The notes beneath the pieces are model-generated. The model made no database searches, had not been told where the DNA came from, and was given only the letters and a program-made list of their open reading frames with translations. The position numbers and the translations under genes were made by a program. 64,000 bases of DNA. Source: Carboxylicivirga caseinilyticus. Its GTDB lineage: Bacteria > Bacteroidota > Bacteroidia > Bacteroidales > Marinilabiliaceae. Shown piece by piece: positions 8,077 through 17,698 of this stretch (within the stretch, counting starts at the first letter, position 1; each line of letters begins with the position of its first letter). The stretch spans positions 1 to 64,000 of the forward strand of contig JAFMVE010000015.1 of the NCBI GenBank assembly GCA_025499705.1, in the 5' to 3' direction.

Positions 8077-8529
8077 ATGGAAAGCAATAAAACTATCAGG
8101 CAAATTCAAATAATATATTTTGCCATTGTCATTGTTCTGGCTGCCTTTGCAGGTTTTGCTTTTTATTTTGTTTTCGCTATTGGTAAAGTTAGCAGCTTTG
8201 ATTTGCAAATGGAGAACAATCTGAAATCTTTAAACGTTATTCTGGCTCTTGTTGGAATACCATCGTCTTACATGTTTTTTAAGCGAAAAGTGAGTCATAT
8301 TGACAGAAATATGTCGTTCGACCGTAAAGTAATACAATACCGAACAGCCTTTTTTATTAAGATGACAACGCTTGAGGGATTGTCGTTGATAAGTATTTTA
8401 ATCTATCTTTCAACAGGCGAGATAAACCAGTTGATAGTATTTGGATTACTCTATCTCTTTATGCTATTGAATTATCCTTCAGTAAATTCGATAAAGAAAG
8501 ATTTAGAAGAAATTGATAATGACCTTTAA
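8077..8529 (+). CDS. four-helix integral membrane protein, unknown function
   Basis: The protein has 150 residues and four predicted transmembrane helices, at about 10-35, 48-66, 90-110 and 115-138. A basic loop lies between helices 2 and 3 (FFKRKVSHIDRN) and the tail is acidic. I do not recognise a family. It starts 2 bases after recR and ends 11 bases before the HAD gene, so it is almost certainly co-transcribed with both. Nothing in it suggests a DNA-repair role. Confidence 0.8.
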   Translation: MESNKTIRQIQIIYFAIVIVLAAFAGFAFYFVFAIGKVSSFDLQMENNLKSLNVILALVGIPSSYMFFKRKVSHIDRNMSFDRKVIQYRTAFFIKMTTLEGLSLISILIYLSTGEINQLIVFGLLYLFMLLNYPSVNSIKKDLEEIDNDL

Positions 8530-8540
8530 ACCTATAATTT

Positions 8541-8978
8541 ATGCTTATAGCGGTTGATTTTGACGGAACCATTGTAGAACATAAATACCCAGCCATTGGG
8601 AAGGAGAAAATATTTGCCTTTCAAACATTAAAAGCTTTGCAAAAACAAGGTCATTTACTTGTTTTGTGGACCATACGATCCGGAAAATTATTGGATGAGG
8701 CAGTGGAATATTGCCGAAAGAATGGTGTGGAATTTTACGCGATTAACCGTACATACCCTGAAGAGGTGATTGATGAAACCATGAGCCGAAAAGTAAATGC
8801 CGATGTTTTTATTGATGATAGAAATGTTGGTGGTTTTCTGGGGTGGGGAGAAATATGGCAACAGCTAAATAAAGATGCTGATCAGGCTCAAAAAGATCAC
8901 TATCGCAATGAGTATAACAAAGCCAAAAGAAAGACACTTTGCGGTTTTTTCAGGTATTTGTTTTGTGGTGATGAGTAA
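8541..8978 (+). CDS. HAD-superfamily phosphatase-like protein (BT0820 type)
   Basis: The protein has 145 residues and is cytoplasmic. The HAD nucleophile motif is VDFDGTIVEH at residues 4-13, motif II is LWTIRSG, and the acidic motif IV is VFIDDRNVGG. It matches the small, capless Bacteroidota HAD proteins exemplified by BT0820 of Bacteroides thetaiotaomicron (recognised from memory). The family is presumed to be phosphatase; the substrate is unknown. It lies between a membrane protein and a glycosyltransferase, so a role in sugar-phosphate metabolism is possible but unproven. Confidence 0.85.
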   Translation: MLIAVDFDGTIVEHKYPAIGKEKIFAFQTLKALQKQGHLLVLWTIRSGKLLDEAVEYCRKNGVEFYAINRTYPEEVIDETMSRKVNADVFIDDRNVGGFLGWGEIWQQLNKDADQAQKDHYRNEYNKAKRKTLCGFFRYLFCGDE

Positions 8979-9005
8979 TTTGTATTTCCAGGAATATTGT
9001 AAGAA

Positions 9006-10175
9006 ATGAAACAACATAATCCGGATATCTCCATTATCATCGTCAGTTATAACTCCTGGGAGTTTCTGGATCTTACTCTTTTTTCTGTTTCCAAAGCAAT
9101 TGAAGATATATCGGCTGAAGTGATTGTAGTTGACAATGCTTCCTCAATAAATATCGTAGATCGTGTTAGGCAGTCTTATCCCTTCGTGATAACTGTTGGG
9201 AATAATGAAAACCTGGGCTTCTCCAAAGCCAATAATATTGGACTGAAAATGGCAAAAGGAAAAATTGCCGTCTTGGTTAATCCTGATATTATTGTTGGTG
9301 AAGATACGTTTAAGGTAGTCTTAAATCATTTCGATCAAGATCCAGTAGCGGGAGGCATTGGACTAAGAATGATTAATGGCGAAGGTAACTACTTAAAAGA
9401 GTCGATGAGAGGTTTACCTACTCCCTTTGCTTCTTTTTGTAAAATCACTGGATTAGTTTCACTATTTCCAAAATCAAAGCAAATAGCCCGTTATTATCAT
9501 GGCGATCTGGATGAGACCCAAAATCAAAAGGTTGATGTTCTTGCGGGAGCGTTTTTAGCTCAGCGTCGAGATGATAATGGTGAGTTTGAGTTGCTGGATG
9601 AGCAATATTTTATGTATGGCGAGGATATTGATTTGTCATATTGCCTGATGAATAAGTTTGGGTCTAATCATTTTCTTGGAGCCGCTCCTATCATACATTT
9701 TAAAGGAAAATCCACCGTTGCTAGCAAAGAAATCTATCAATATTTTTATCAATCAATGTGGATTTTTCATCGTAAGTATTTCTTTAAGAAAACGTTTTTT
9801 CTGGTTAATGCTTTGATTTGGGTAGCTATCAATGGAATTCAGGTACTGAAAACCGCAATGCTTGAGTTGCCCGTAAGAACAGCTAAGAATAAAACTTTTC
9901 GTCCTTCAAGAATACTGTTGATCAGTCATGATGAAAAACTCAAAGATAAACTAGGTGAAACCTATCATCCTGCTGAAATATTCATATCAGAGAAAATAGA
10001 TGAATCTCAAATGTCTGATATGATTGTGTTTGATATGGGCAGCATTTCTTTAAAAGATATAATTACGGGTATCGTGAAAAATGGCACGGGTGCATATGCA
10101 TATGCTTCACCGGATGGGAAATATATGATTGAAAACAGCCTTGTGGGAGGTAAAGGCCAGGTTGTTTATTTTTAA
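9006..10175 (+). CDS. family 2 glycosyltransferase (rhamnosyltransferase-like)
   Basis: The protein has 389 residues. The GT-A domain opens with ISIIIVSYNSWEFL, and VVDNASS and NLGFSKANNIGL follow. The metal-site motif is LVNPDI, in the place of the DxD, as in WbbL-like rhamnosyltransferases; GAFLAQRR and YFMYGEDIDLSY mark the acceptor and catalytic region. After about residue 270 there is one hydrophobic helix (FFLVNALIWVAINGIQVL), then a C-terminal extension of about 100 residues that I do not recognise (see findings). It is last in the recR cluster, 27 bases after the HAD gene, and probably adds sugar to an envelope polysaccharide or lipid. Confidence 0.9.
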   Translation: MKQHNPDISIIIVSYNSWEFLDLTLFSVSKAIEDISAEVIVVDNASSINIVDRVRQSYPFVITVGNNENLGFSKANNIGLKMAKGKIAVLVNPDIIVGEDTFKVVLNHFDQDPVAGGIGLRMINGEGNYLKESMRGLPTPFASFCKITGLVSLFPKSKQIARYYHGDLDETQNQKVDVLAGAFLAQRRDDNGEFELLDEQYFMYGEDIDLSYCLMNKFGSNHFLGAAPIIHFKGKSTVASKEIYQYFYQSMWIFHRKYFFKKTFFLVNALIWVAINGIQVLKTAMLELPVRTAKNKTFRPSRILLISHDEKLKDKLGETYHPAEIFISEKIDESQMSDMIVFDMGSISLKDIITGIVKNGTGAYAYASPDGKYMIENSLVGGKGQVVYF

Positions 10176-10316
10176 TAGAATCGTTTCAACTATTCTGTGC
10201 GGCTCTAAAAAGCCATAGTGACACTAATTTCAGTAAGAACCGACATTTTAAACTGAATTTATTTATTAACTTGTAGCACCATAAACAAGTAAAGTTAATC
10301 TAACTCATATCGTATA

Positions 10317-11942
10317 ATGCAGTGCCTAAACACACCAAAAGTTATTAGTATTCTATTTTTTATTTTTTGTGTTAATGTGGTTCTGACTGCTCAACCCAAG
10401 CTAAAAAAGAAGGAGTTGAATGCCATTACCGATGATATTAATCTGGAGAAGTTTGATGTAGCGGCACAAAAAATAAAGCATCTGATGATTAATCATCCTG
10501 AAGAGCCAATTCTGAACCTACAGATGGGGTTGTGTCTCCTGAATATTGATTATAAAACAGATGATGCGATACCTTTTTTAGAAAAAGCAAAAGAAAGTTA
10601 TCCGTTGGATAAAAATAAAAAAGAGAGAGCCATTGAAGCAAGATATTATCTGGCTCAGGCATATCACCTTAATCATCGATTCGATGAGGCATTAGCCGAA
10701 CTTATTGCATTAAAGGATAATATACCTGCCAAGCAAAAAGCTTTGCTGAAAGAGATAGAAAGAGAAACCACCTACAATGAGAATGCCATAAAATTGAAAA
10801 GTAATCCGGTTGATTTTCGTATCAGTAATCTGGGTCAGGCGATTAATAGTGAGAATGATGAACATAGTCCGGTAATTTCGGCAGATGAATCAATATTGAT
10901 CTTTACATCAAATCGTCAGGGAACAGGTAGTCTTACTACTTCAGACGGACAATACTACGAAGATATCCATAAAGCCATTTGGAGAGAGGGCAGATGGTTA
11001 CCCGCTATGAATATTGGTCAAACAATTAATACGGCTGGTAATGATGCAACCTGCAGTTTGAGTGCTGATGGACAAACAATGATTGTTTATCGGAATGATG
11101 GTATTTCCGGAGATTTGTTATATTCCAATCTTACCGATAAAGGATGGACTGAGCCGGTGAAATTTCCGAAACCCATCAATACAGATTACAACGAAACGCA
11201 TGGCTCTTTTTCATATGATGGAAATACGCTGGTTTTTGCCAGTGATCGCCCCGGAGGTTTTGGTGGTAAGGATTTGTACATGGTTACTAAATTACCTGAT
11301 GGAACCTGGGGTAAAATAATGAATCTGGGTCCTACCATAAATACCATTGAAGACGAAGAAAGCCCTTTCCTATCTCATGATGAGAAAACCTTGTATTTTG
11401 CTTCTATGGGGCATATGTCAATGGGAGGATTCGATATTTTTTCTACTCAAAAATTAGATGATAATGAGCAAAAATGGAGTGAACCACAAAATATTGGCTA
11501 TCCAATAAATACTCCTGGTGATGATTTGTTTTATTCTCCAACGCTTGATGGTCAAAGAGTCTATTATGCATCAGAACGCCCTGGTGGTTATGGAAGATCA
11601 GATATCTGGTTGATTGAATATCCTGAAAATGACGAAAGAACACTGGCAGTTGTGGCAGGTTTTATTTTTACACAGGAAGGAATTCCATCGTATGAATCGG
11701 AGATAACAGTAACAAAAAAAGAATCTGGAGAGAAGGTAGGAGTATATCGTCCGCATCCTGAAACCGGAAAGTATGTGATAATTGTTCCGACAGGAGTTGA
11801 ATATACAATGACGATTCGAACTTCTGGAAAAGCAACTTTTGTTAAGGATTTTACCATACCCGCACGATTGGATTTTCCAACCAGGGGAAATGCTTCTTAT
11901 CTTGATCCGATTGTAGTTGAAGACATGAAAGATGGTCAATAA
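10317..11942 (+). CDS. periplasmic TPR / PD40 beta-propeller protein
   Basis: The protein has 541 residues. A signal peptide covers about 1-25 (hydrophobic, ending LTAQ). TPR-like helices lie at about 30-150. From about 165 to 440 there are repeated PD40/WD40-like blades with the recurring pattern N-D-E-x-S-P-V-I-S-A-D-E, F-A-S-D-R-P-G-G-x-G-G-x-D-L/I-Y. A carboxypeptidase-regulatory-like beta domain ends the protein. This is the layout of the T9SS accessory lipoprotein PorE and its relatives, but without a lipobox or an OmpA domain. The next gene is a clear paralogue, so the two arose by tandem duplication. The role in envelope assembly is inferred from architecture only. Confidence 0.85.
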   Translation: MQCLNTPKVISILFFIFCVNVVLTAQPKLKKKELNAITDDINLEKFDVAAQKIKHLMINHPEEPILNLQMGLCLLNIDYKTDDAIPFLEKAKESYPLDKNKKERAIEARYYLAQAYHLNHRFDEALAELIALKDNIPAKQKALLKEIERETTYNENAIKLKSNPVDFRISNLGQAINSENDEHSPVISADESILIFTSNRQGTGSLTTSDGQYYEDIHKAIWREGRWLPAMNIGQTINTAGNDATCSLSADGQTMIVYRNDGISGDLLYSNLTDKGWTEPVKFPKPINTDYNETHGSFSYDGNTLVFASDRPGGFGGKDLYMVTKLPDGTWGKIMNLGPTINTIEDEESPFLSHDEKTLYFASMGHMSMGGFDIFSTQKLDDNEQKWSEPQNIGYPINTPGDDLFYSPTLDGQRVYYASERPGGYGRSDIWLIEYPENDERTLAVVAGFIFTQEGIPSYESEITVTKKESGEKVGVYRPHPETGKYVIIVPTGVEYTMTIRTSGKATFVKDFTIPARLDFPTRGNASYLDPIVVEDMKDGQ

Positions 11943-12057
11943 AGGAGATTATTGTACCTTTTATCAAAATTATTTCATTTTGATACATATTAACAGTTTG
12001 TAATTTCTTATTTTGCATTTGATTAATTAATTGATAATAAATTTAGCCAGCCCAAAT

Positions 12058-13965
12058 ATGATACATCGTTCTTTACTGGTAGTCATTGCCGTATTTTTGT
12101 CAGCTCAGTTGGTGAGTGCTCAAACTCGTGATAACAAGAAATTTAAAGATGCCGTTTATCTGATGGATAACAAAGCCTATGAGGAGGCAAAAGACCTTTT
12201 TGAGGAATTGTTAGCTGAAGATGCTGAGGATGTTGAGGTTTTGTATAATCTTGGATATTGCGAAATGAGTCTGGGAACTCATGAGGAGTCTATTAAAGTT
12301 TTTGAGAAATTATATTCCTTATTGCCTGAAGAAGAAAAAGCAGGTGATGTGGCAATTGATGTGCAAAGCTTTATTGGAATGAATTATCAATTGATGCTTC
12401 AACCTGAAAGGGCCATTGAATTATATGAAAAGGTACTTGCAACTGTTGATCCTTTAAAGAAAGATGTTATTACAAACCTTCGTCGTCAGATTGAATATTG
12501 TGAGAATGCGATTGCTTTAATGGCTGCTCCGGTAAAATTGGTTGTTAAAAATCTGGGTCCGGAAGTAAACTCCAAGTACGACGACCATAGTCCTCTTATC
12601 TCAGCGGATGAGTCATTATTACTTTTTACATCTCGTCGTGCTTCAAGCTATAGCGACTTATTACCTGATGGGCAATATGCTGAGCGTGTTTATTCATCTG
12701 ATAAGAAAGATGGAGCCTGGGATAAAGCCAAATCGTTGAAAGAGCTGTTTCGCAAGAAAGGACATGAAGCTGGTGTTTGTCTTTCAATTGATGGAACAGA
12801 GCTTTATATCTACAGAAATGATATTGATGGTGCCAATATTTATCACAGTACCTTTGATGGTGAGGATTGGACTGAGCCAGTTAAGTTACCGGAGCCGATA
12901 AACTCAAGATATGTTGAGACGCATGCCTCAATTTCACCTGATAACTCAACGTTGTATTTTACCAGTAACCGTGAAGGTGGTGTTGGAGGATTGGATATTT
13001 ATAGAGTGCGTCGCTTACCTAACGGAGAGTGGGCAAAGCCTGAGAATATGTCGATTTTAAATACACCATATGATGAGGAAACACCTATTATTCATCCTGA
13101 TGGAAGAACTTTATACTTCAGTTCTGAAGGTCATAACAGTATGGGTAAATTCGATATTTTCTATTCTCAACTACAGGAAGATGGTGAATGGAGTGCACCA
13201 AAGAACATAGGTTATCCGATTAATACACCTGATGATGACTTTTTCTTTGTGCCAACTGCAACTCAAAATATTGCCTATTACGCTTCATCAAGATACGAAG
13301 GTAGTTTAGGAGGGTCAGATATCTATTTGATCGAATACGAAGAGCCTGAGATTAATCGCCTGGCTGTATTTAAAGGAAAAGTAGTTAGTGGAGATGCTCC
13401 ATTGGAAAATGTGCGTATTTATGTGAGTGATGCTGAGACTGATGAAGAGGTTGGTGCTTACAAACCACATCCTGGAACCGGAAAATATGTGTTAATTCTT
13501 GAAGCAGAGAAAAAATATAAGATTACATATGCCGGAGATGGATATGAAGAAGTTAATGCAATAGTTGATGTTGAAAGGGAAATGGCCTATAAGAAAAGCT
13601 CTCAGACATTAACATTGGAAGATACTGAAATGAAGTATCTGATTGCAGAAAAACCAAAAGATGAGGCAGTGACAGAAGTAATGGATGATTCAGATGGAAT
13701 ACCTTATTACACTGTTCAGTTTGTTTCTTTGAAAAAGCCTGAAATAACCAACGATTTATTTACGAAGCATGGTCTGGATGCCAGTTTAATTAAAGTATAT
13801 GAGTGTAAAGACGGTTGGTTCCGCTATGCTTATGGTGCTTATAAAGGTTATAAGGCTACTTTAAAAGTAAAAAGCACTGTCTTTGGCAATGTTAAAATAT
13901 GGGATGATGCATTTGTTCGGGAAATCAAACAATTGAATAGTTTAGCTAAAGAAAAAACAGAATAA
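12058..13965 (+). CDS. periplasmic TPR / PD40 protein with C-terminal SPOR-like domain
   Basis: The protein has 635 residues from the ATG at 12058, which begins a good signal peptide (MIHRSLLVVIAVFLSAQL). A TTG-started extension from 12031 would spoil it. The order is signal peptide, TPR helices (about 30-150), PD40 propeller (160-430, with YDDHSPLISADESLLLFTS closely matching the upstream paralogue), a carboxypeptidase-regulatory-like domain (440-540), and a tail of about 80 residues. The tail begins YYTVQFVSL and ends DDAFVREI, the spacing of SPOR peptidoglycan-binding domains. SPOR would take the place of the OmpA domain of PorE. The stop overlaps the next start (TAATG). Confidence 0.85.
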   Translation: MIHRSLLVVIAVFLSAQLVSAQTRDNKKFKDAVYLMDNKAYEEAKDLFEELLAEDAEDVEVLYNLGYCEMSLGTHEESIKVFEKLYSLLPEEEKAGDVAIDVQSFIGMNYQLMLQPERAIELYEKVLATVDPLKKDVITNLRRQIEYCENAIALMAAPVKLVVKNLGPEVNSKYDDHSPLISADESLLLFTSRRASSYSDLLPDGQYAERVYSSDKKDGAWDKAKSLKELFRKKGHEAGVCLSIDGTELYIYRNDIDGANIYHSTFDGEDWTEPVKLPEPINSRYVETHASISPDNSTLYFTSNREGGVGGLDIYRVRRLPNGEWAKPENMSILNTPYDEETPIIHPDGRTLYFSSEGHNSMGKFDIFYSQLQEDGEWSAPKNIGYPINTPDDDFFFVPTATQNIAYYASSRYEGSLGGSDIYLIEYEEPEINRLAVFKGKVVSGDAPLENVRIYVSDAETDEEVGAYKPHPGTGKYVLILEAEKKYKITYAGDGYEEVNAIVDVEREMAYKKSSQTLTLEDTEMKYLIAEKPKDEAVTEVMDDSDGIPYYTVQFVSLKKPEITNDLFTKHGLDASLIKVYECKDGWFRYAYGAYKGYKATLKVKSTVFGNVKIWDDAFVREIKQLNSLAKEKTE

Positions 13966-14480
13966 TGAAACAAGAAGAGCTGGTTCTTAGAGCTCTTGAG
14001 CCCACAGATGTTGATTTACTTTACAAGTGGGAAAATGATATGAAGATATGGGAGGTGAGCAATACGCTCACCCCTTTTTCAAAGCACCAATTAAAATTGT
14101 ATGTTGAGCAGGCTCAGCTTGATATATACCAAACCAAACAACTTCGTTTAATTCTTGAACTGGAACCAACCAATATCCCGGTTGGTATGATTGATCTATT
14201 TGATTTTGATGGTTTTCACCAGCGAGGTGGAGTTGGAATTATTATTCACGAAGATTACAGGGAAAAAGGCTATGCTTATGAAGCGTTGGAAATGTTTTTG
14301 GCTTACTGTTTTGATACACTCGGTTTGAAACAGGTTTATGCCAATATCTCAGCGGATAATAATGCCAGTATCAGATTGTTTGAAAAAGCCGGATTTTCAT
14401 TGATTGGAACAAAAAAACAATGGTTGAAAACCAAAGGTGGTTTTGTTGATGAATTAATGTATCAGAAAATCAATGCTTAA
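13965..14480 (+). CDS. GNAT-family N-acetyltransferase (RimJ/RimL type)
   Basis: The protein has 171 residues. The acetyl-CoA-binding core is at about 90-145: GVGIIIHEDYREKGYAYEAL (motif A), then the asparagine- and serine-containing YANISADNNASIRLFEKAGF, as in RimJ/RimL proteins that acetylate protein N-termini or polyamines (SpeG-like). The ATG overlaps the stop of the SPOR-like gene by one base, so it is translationally coupled. The substrate is unknown, and coupling to an envelope protein may only reflect shared expression. Confidence 0.9.
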   Translation: MKQEELVLRALEPTDVDLLYKWENDMKIWEVSNTLTPFSKHQLKLYVEQAQLDIYQTKQLRLILELEPTNIPVGMIDLFDFDGFHQRGGVGIIIHEDYREKGYAYEALEMFLAYCFDTLGLKQVYANISADNNASIRLFEKAGFSLIGTKKQWLKTKGGFVDELMYQKINA

Positions 14481-14482
14481 TA

Positions 14483-14791
14483 GTGAAAAAGATTTACTTC
14501 TATTTCGGTTTTATAATAACTATCTATTTACTTCTTATTGCATCAGAAATAGCAAATCTAAAGCAATACACGCCGGTTTATACAGTTTCATTTTCTACAA
14601 TATCTGAACTTGAACCAAAGGCTTTCTTTTTACGAGTATATTATTTTATTAATATCGTTGAATTGATGGGTTTTGTATTGTTGTTAAAAGGAATGCTGAT
14701 AATTAAAAATGGAAGACACGCGAATAAGCCATATTTCCTCTCAGGCTTACTAATATTGCCTATTATTTATTTCATATTACGGATACAATAA
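14483..14791 (+). CDS. small membrane protein, unknown function
   Basis: The protein has 102 residues and three hydrophobic helices, at about 5-22, 48-72 and 82-100. The start is GTG at 14483, 2 bases after the acetyltransferase stop, and no ATG gives a better frame. It is likely the last gene of the cluster that begins at 10317 or 12058. I do not recognise it. A hairpin terminator starts at its stop codon. Confidence 0.65.
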   Translation: MKKIYFYFGFIITIYLLLIASEIANLKQYTPVYTVSFSTISELEPKAFFLRVYYFINIVELMGFVLLLKGMLIIKNGRHANKPYFLSGLLILPIIYFILRIQ

Positions 14792-14817
14792 AGCCCGACT
14801 CATGGCCGGGCTTAATA
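14791..14817. terminator. hairpin terminator between convergent genes
   Basis: AAGCCCG (14791-14797) pairs with CGGGCTT (14807-14813). The minus-strand side is followed by TTATTG and probably ends alaS transcription; the plus-strand tail is poorer in T. Confidence 0.6.
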
Positions 14818-14840
14818 TATCGGATGAATATCCTGTGAGG

Positions 14841-17480
14841 TTATGCTTCCAGTTTGTTTTTGATTAATGCAACCGCTTCTTCAATGGCAGTATCTAATCC
14901 ATCAAGATTTTTACCACCTGCAGTTGCAAAAAATGGTTGGCCACCGCCGCCACCTTGCATGCGTTTGGCAGCTTCACGAACGATAGTGCCTGCATTTAGG
15001 TCATATTCTTTAACTAATTTCTCACCAATTAAAATTGCCAGCTGAGGCTTGCCTGCTACTTCTCCGCCAAGGACTACTACAACATTGTCATCAGACTCGT
15101 TTTTAATCATATGAGCCAGATCTTTTAGCTGATCAGCAATAACTGGTTTAACCTTCGCGGCCATCAGACTAACACCGTTAAAATCCTTGGCAGAATCCAT
15201 GATATTGCGTTTTTCAATGGTTAAAGCACTTTTCTTCATGCTTTGAACCTCTTTACTCATCACAACATTCTCTTCCATCAGACTTTCGATATTTTTCTTA
15301 AGATTAGCAGGATTCTTAAACATGTTCTGCAATTCCTTAATCAAACCAAACTGTTGGTTGATGAATTCTTCTGCTTTTGAACCTGTAACAGCTTCAATTC
15401 GTCGAATGCCAGCAGCAATGGATGATTCACTGATGATTTTGAAGAATCCTAACTCCCCTGTTGCTTTAACGTGTGTGCCACCACACAGCTCAACTGATTC
15501 ACCAAATTTAATGGTACGAACCAAATCACCGTATTTCTCACCGAAAAGAGCCATGGCTCCCATTTCTAATGCTTTTGGATATGGAATCTCACGATTCTCT
15601 TCCAGATTAATATTTTGTCTGATTTTACTATTTACAATGGCTGCCACCTGATCCAGTTCTTCTTCAGAAACCTTTTGGAAATGTGCAAAGTCGAAGCGTA
15701 AATATTCTGGGTGTACCAACGATCCTTTTTGTTCAACATGTGTTCCTAATACTTCGCGCAGAGCACTATGCAGAAGGTGTGTAGCAGTATGGTTATTGGC
15801 TGTACTCTGGCGAGCACTTGTGTTGACTATAGCTTTAAAATTACCATTTAAATTACTTGGTAACTGTTTTGCCAGATGTACAATAAGGTTGTTCTCTTTT
15901 TTGGTATCGATGATTGAAATTTTCTCATCGCCCTGCTGGATGTAACCAGAATCTCCAACCTGTCCTCCGCTCTCAGCATAAAAAGGAGTGATGTTGAATA
16001 CAAGCTGGTAAAGCTCCTTGTTTTTAGCTTTTATTTTACGATATCGGGTGATGAAAACTTCAGTTTCGAGATAATCGTATCCGATAAATTCTTCGCGATC
16101 GTCTTGCTGTAAAACCTGCCAGTCGTCAGTTTCGATAGCTGTTGCGTTGCGAGCACGTTCCTTTTGTTTATCCATCTCAATCTGGAATTCTTCGCGATTA
16201 ACAACCAATCCGTTTTCTTTTAGGATCAGTTCCGTTAGATCTAATGGAAATCCAAATGTGTCGTATAATTCAAATGCCACAGCTCCATGTACAACATTGA
16301 AGTTCTTCTCTTTGGTGTCGGCAATGATTTTATCCAGCATATTGATACCTGTAGACAGCGTTCTTAAGAAAGATTCTTCCTCTTCTTTGATAACTTTTTC
16401 TACAAGTGTTTTTTGTGCCTGCAACTCAGGGTATGCTTCGCCCATTGTGGCGATAAGTGTATCAATAAGTTTATAAATAAAGGCTTCCTTACTATTCAGG
16501 AAGGTATAACTGTAACGAACTGCACGACGAAGAATTCGACGAATTACATAACCAGCTTTGTTGTTAGAAGGCAACTGACCATCAGTGATAGAAAATGCAA
16601 TGGTTCTGACGTGATCAGAAACAACACGCATGGCGATATCTATCTCTTCTACTTTACCATATTCAAAACCTGAAAGTTCGGCTATTTTATTAAGTAATGG
16701 CTGGAAAATATCAGTGTCGTAGTTTGATGTTTTTCCCTGTATGGCACGACACAAACGTTCGAATCCCATACCTGTATCCACGTGTTTATTAGGAAGAGGT
16801 ACCAACTCGCCGTTTGCTTTTCTGTTGAATTGGATAAATACAAGGTTCCAGATTTCTATTACCTGCGGGTGGTCTTTATTAACCAATGATTTGCCGTCAA
16901 CTTTAGCACGCTCATCATCTGAACGCATGTCGATATGTATTTCAGAGCAAGGACCACAAGGACCTGTATCTCCCATTTCCCAGAAATTATCCTTTTTATT
17001 CCCGTTGATAATACGGTCGGCCGAAATCCATTCTTTCCAGTTATCTGCAGCTTCATTATCACGTTCAACGTTATCTTCTTTGCTGCCTTCAAAAACAGTT
17101 ACATATAATCTGTCTTTGTCTATTTTTAATACTTCAGTAAGGTATTCCCAGGCCCATTCAATAGCTTCTTTCTTAAAGTAATCGCCAAAGGACCAGTTGC
17201 CTAGCATTTCAAACATAGTGTGATGATAGGTATCATGCCCAACTTCTTCCAGGTCATTGTGCTTACCTGATACCCGCAGACATTTTTGAGAATTGGCAAC
17301 CCTTGGACTAACGGGTTCGTTATTTCCCAAAAAAATGTCTTTAAACTGGTTCATACCAGCATTTGTGAACATCAAAGTAGGATCGTTCTTTACAACCATT
17401 GGTGCTGAAGGAACGATTTTGTGTTGTTTTGATCTGAAAAAATCCCAAAAACTCTTCCTGATTTCAGATGCCGTCATCAT
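14841..17480 (-). CDS. alaS: alanyl-tRNA synthetase
   Basis: This 879-residue enzyme charges tRNA-Ala. All domains are present: the class II aminoacylation core starting [23 protein letters not shown] (quoted in part), the tRNA-recognition region, the editing domain with zinc-site motifs HTATHLLH and [13 protein letters not shown], and the C-terminal DHHA1 glycine-rich segment [17 protein letters not shown]. The length is typical. Two ATGs lie in tandem at the start (17480, 17477). It is divergent from the M23 peptidase gene. No TAnnTTTG box stands out in its upstream region. Confidence 0.98.
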   Translation of the reverse strand: MMTASEIRKSFWDFFRSKQHKIVPSAPMVVKNDPTLMFTNAGMNQFKDIFLGNNEPVSPRVANSQKCLRVSGKHNDLEEVGHDTYHHTMFEMLGNWSFGDYFKKEAIEWAWEYLTEVLKIDKDRLYVTVFEGSKEDNVERDNEAADNWKEWISADRIINGNKKDNFWEMGDTGPCGPCSEIHIDMRSDDERAKVDGKSLVNKDHPQVIEIWNLVFIQFNRKANGELVPLPNKHVDTGMGFERLCRAIQGKTSNYDTDIFQPLLNKIAELSGFEYGKVEEIDIAMRVVSDHVRTIAFSITDGQLPSNNKAGYVIRRILRRAVRYSYTFLNSKEAFIYKLIDTLIATMGEAYPELQAQKTLVEKVIKEEEESFLRTLSTGINMLDKIIADTKEKNFNVVHGAVAFELYDTFGFPLDLTELILKENGLVVNREEFQIEMDKQKERARNATAIETDDWQVLQQDDREEFIGYDYLETEVFITRYRKIKAKNKELYQLVFNITPFYAESGGQVGDSGYIQQGDEKISIIDTKKENNLIVHLAKQLPSNLNGNFKAIVNTSARQSTANNHTATHLLHSALREVLGTHVEQKGSLVHPEYLRFDFAHFQKVSEEELDQVAAIVNSKIRQNINLEENREIPYPKALEMGAMALFGEKYGDLVRTIKFGESVELCGGTHVKATGELGFFKIISESSIAAGIRRIEAVTGSKAEEFINQQFGLIKELQNMFKNPANLKKNIESLMEENVVMSKEVQSMKKSALTIEKRNIMDSAKDFNGVSLMAAKVKPVIADQLKDLAHMIKNESDDNVVVVLGGEVAGKPQLAILIGEKLVKEYDLNAGTIVREAAKRMQGGGGGQPFFATAGGKNLDGLDTAIEEAVALIKNKLEA

Positions 17481-17620
17481 GTTTTGCTAATTTATAATGT
17501 CTGTTATTTATTTTTCAGTACTAAAAAAGGCTCAAACAAAAGAATAGAGCCTGATTTTTTGATTTTAAGTTCATTAAATACCTAAATAGTATTCAAACCT
17601 TTACTAAACAAAAAAATTTC

Positions 17621-17650
17621 TTGCAAAGTTAGATTATTTACCTAATTTTG
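17621..17650 (+). promoter_or_regulatory. promoter of the M23 peptidase gene
   Basis: TTG at 17621-17623, a 19-base spacer and TAATTTTG at 17643-17650 match the Bacteroidota -33/-7 consensus. Transcription should start near 17656, about 43 nt before the ATG. Confidence 0.65.
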
Positions 17651-17698
17651 GACGATTCGTGGATAATTTTTTAATTTTAAAATAAAACTGATCAAGAC

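Noticed and set aside
10200-10215. Terminator after the GT2 gene
   Set aside because: GGCT/AGCC gives only a 4-bp stem without a T-run.
11588-11939. Two overlapping minus-strand open frames (89 and 113 codons)
   Set aside because: Both are antisense to the PD40/regulatory domain gene and carry no recognisable motif.
16741-17181. 146-codon plus-strand open frame inside alaS
   Set aside because: It lies entirely antisense to the conserved alaS core, is serine-rich as shadows of such genes are, and has no start signals.
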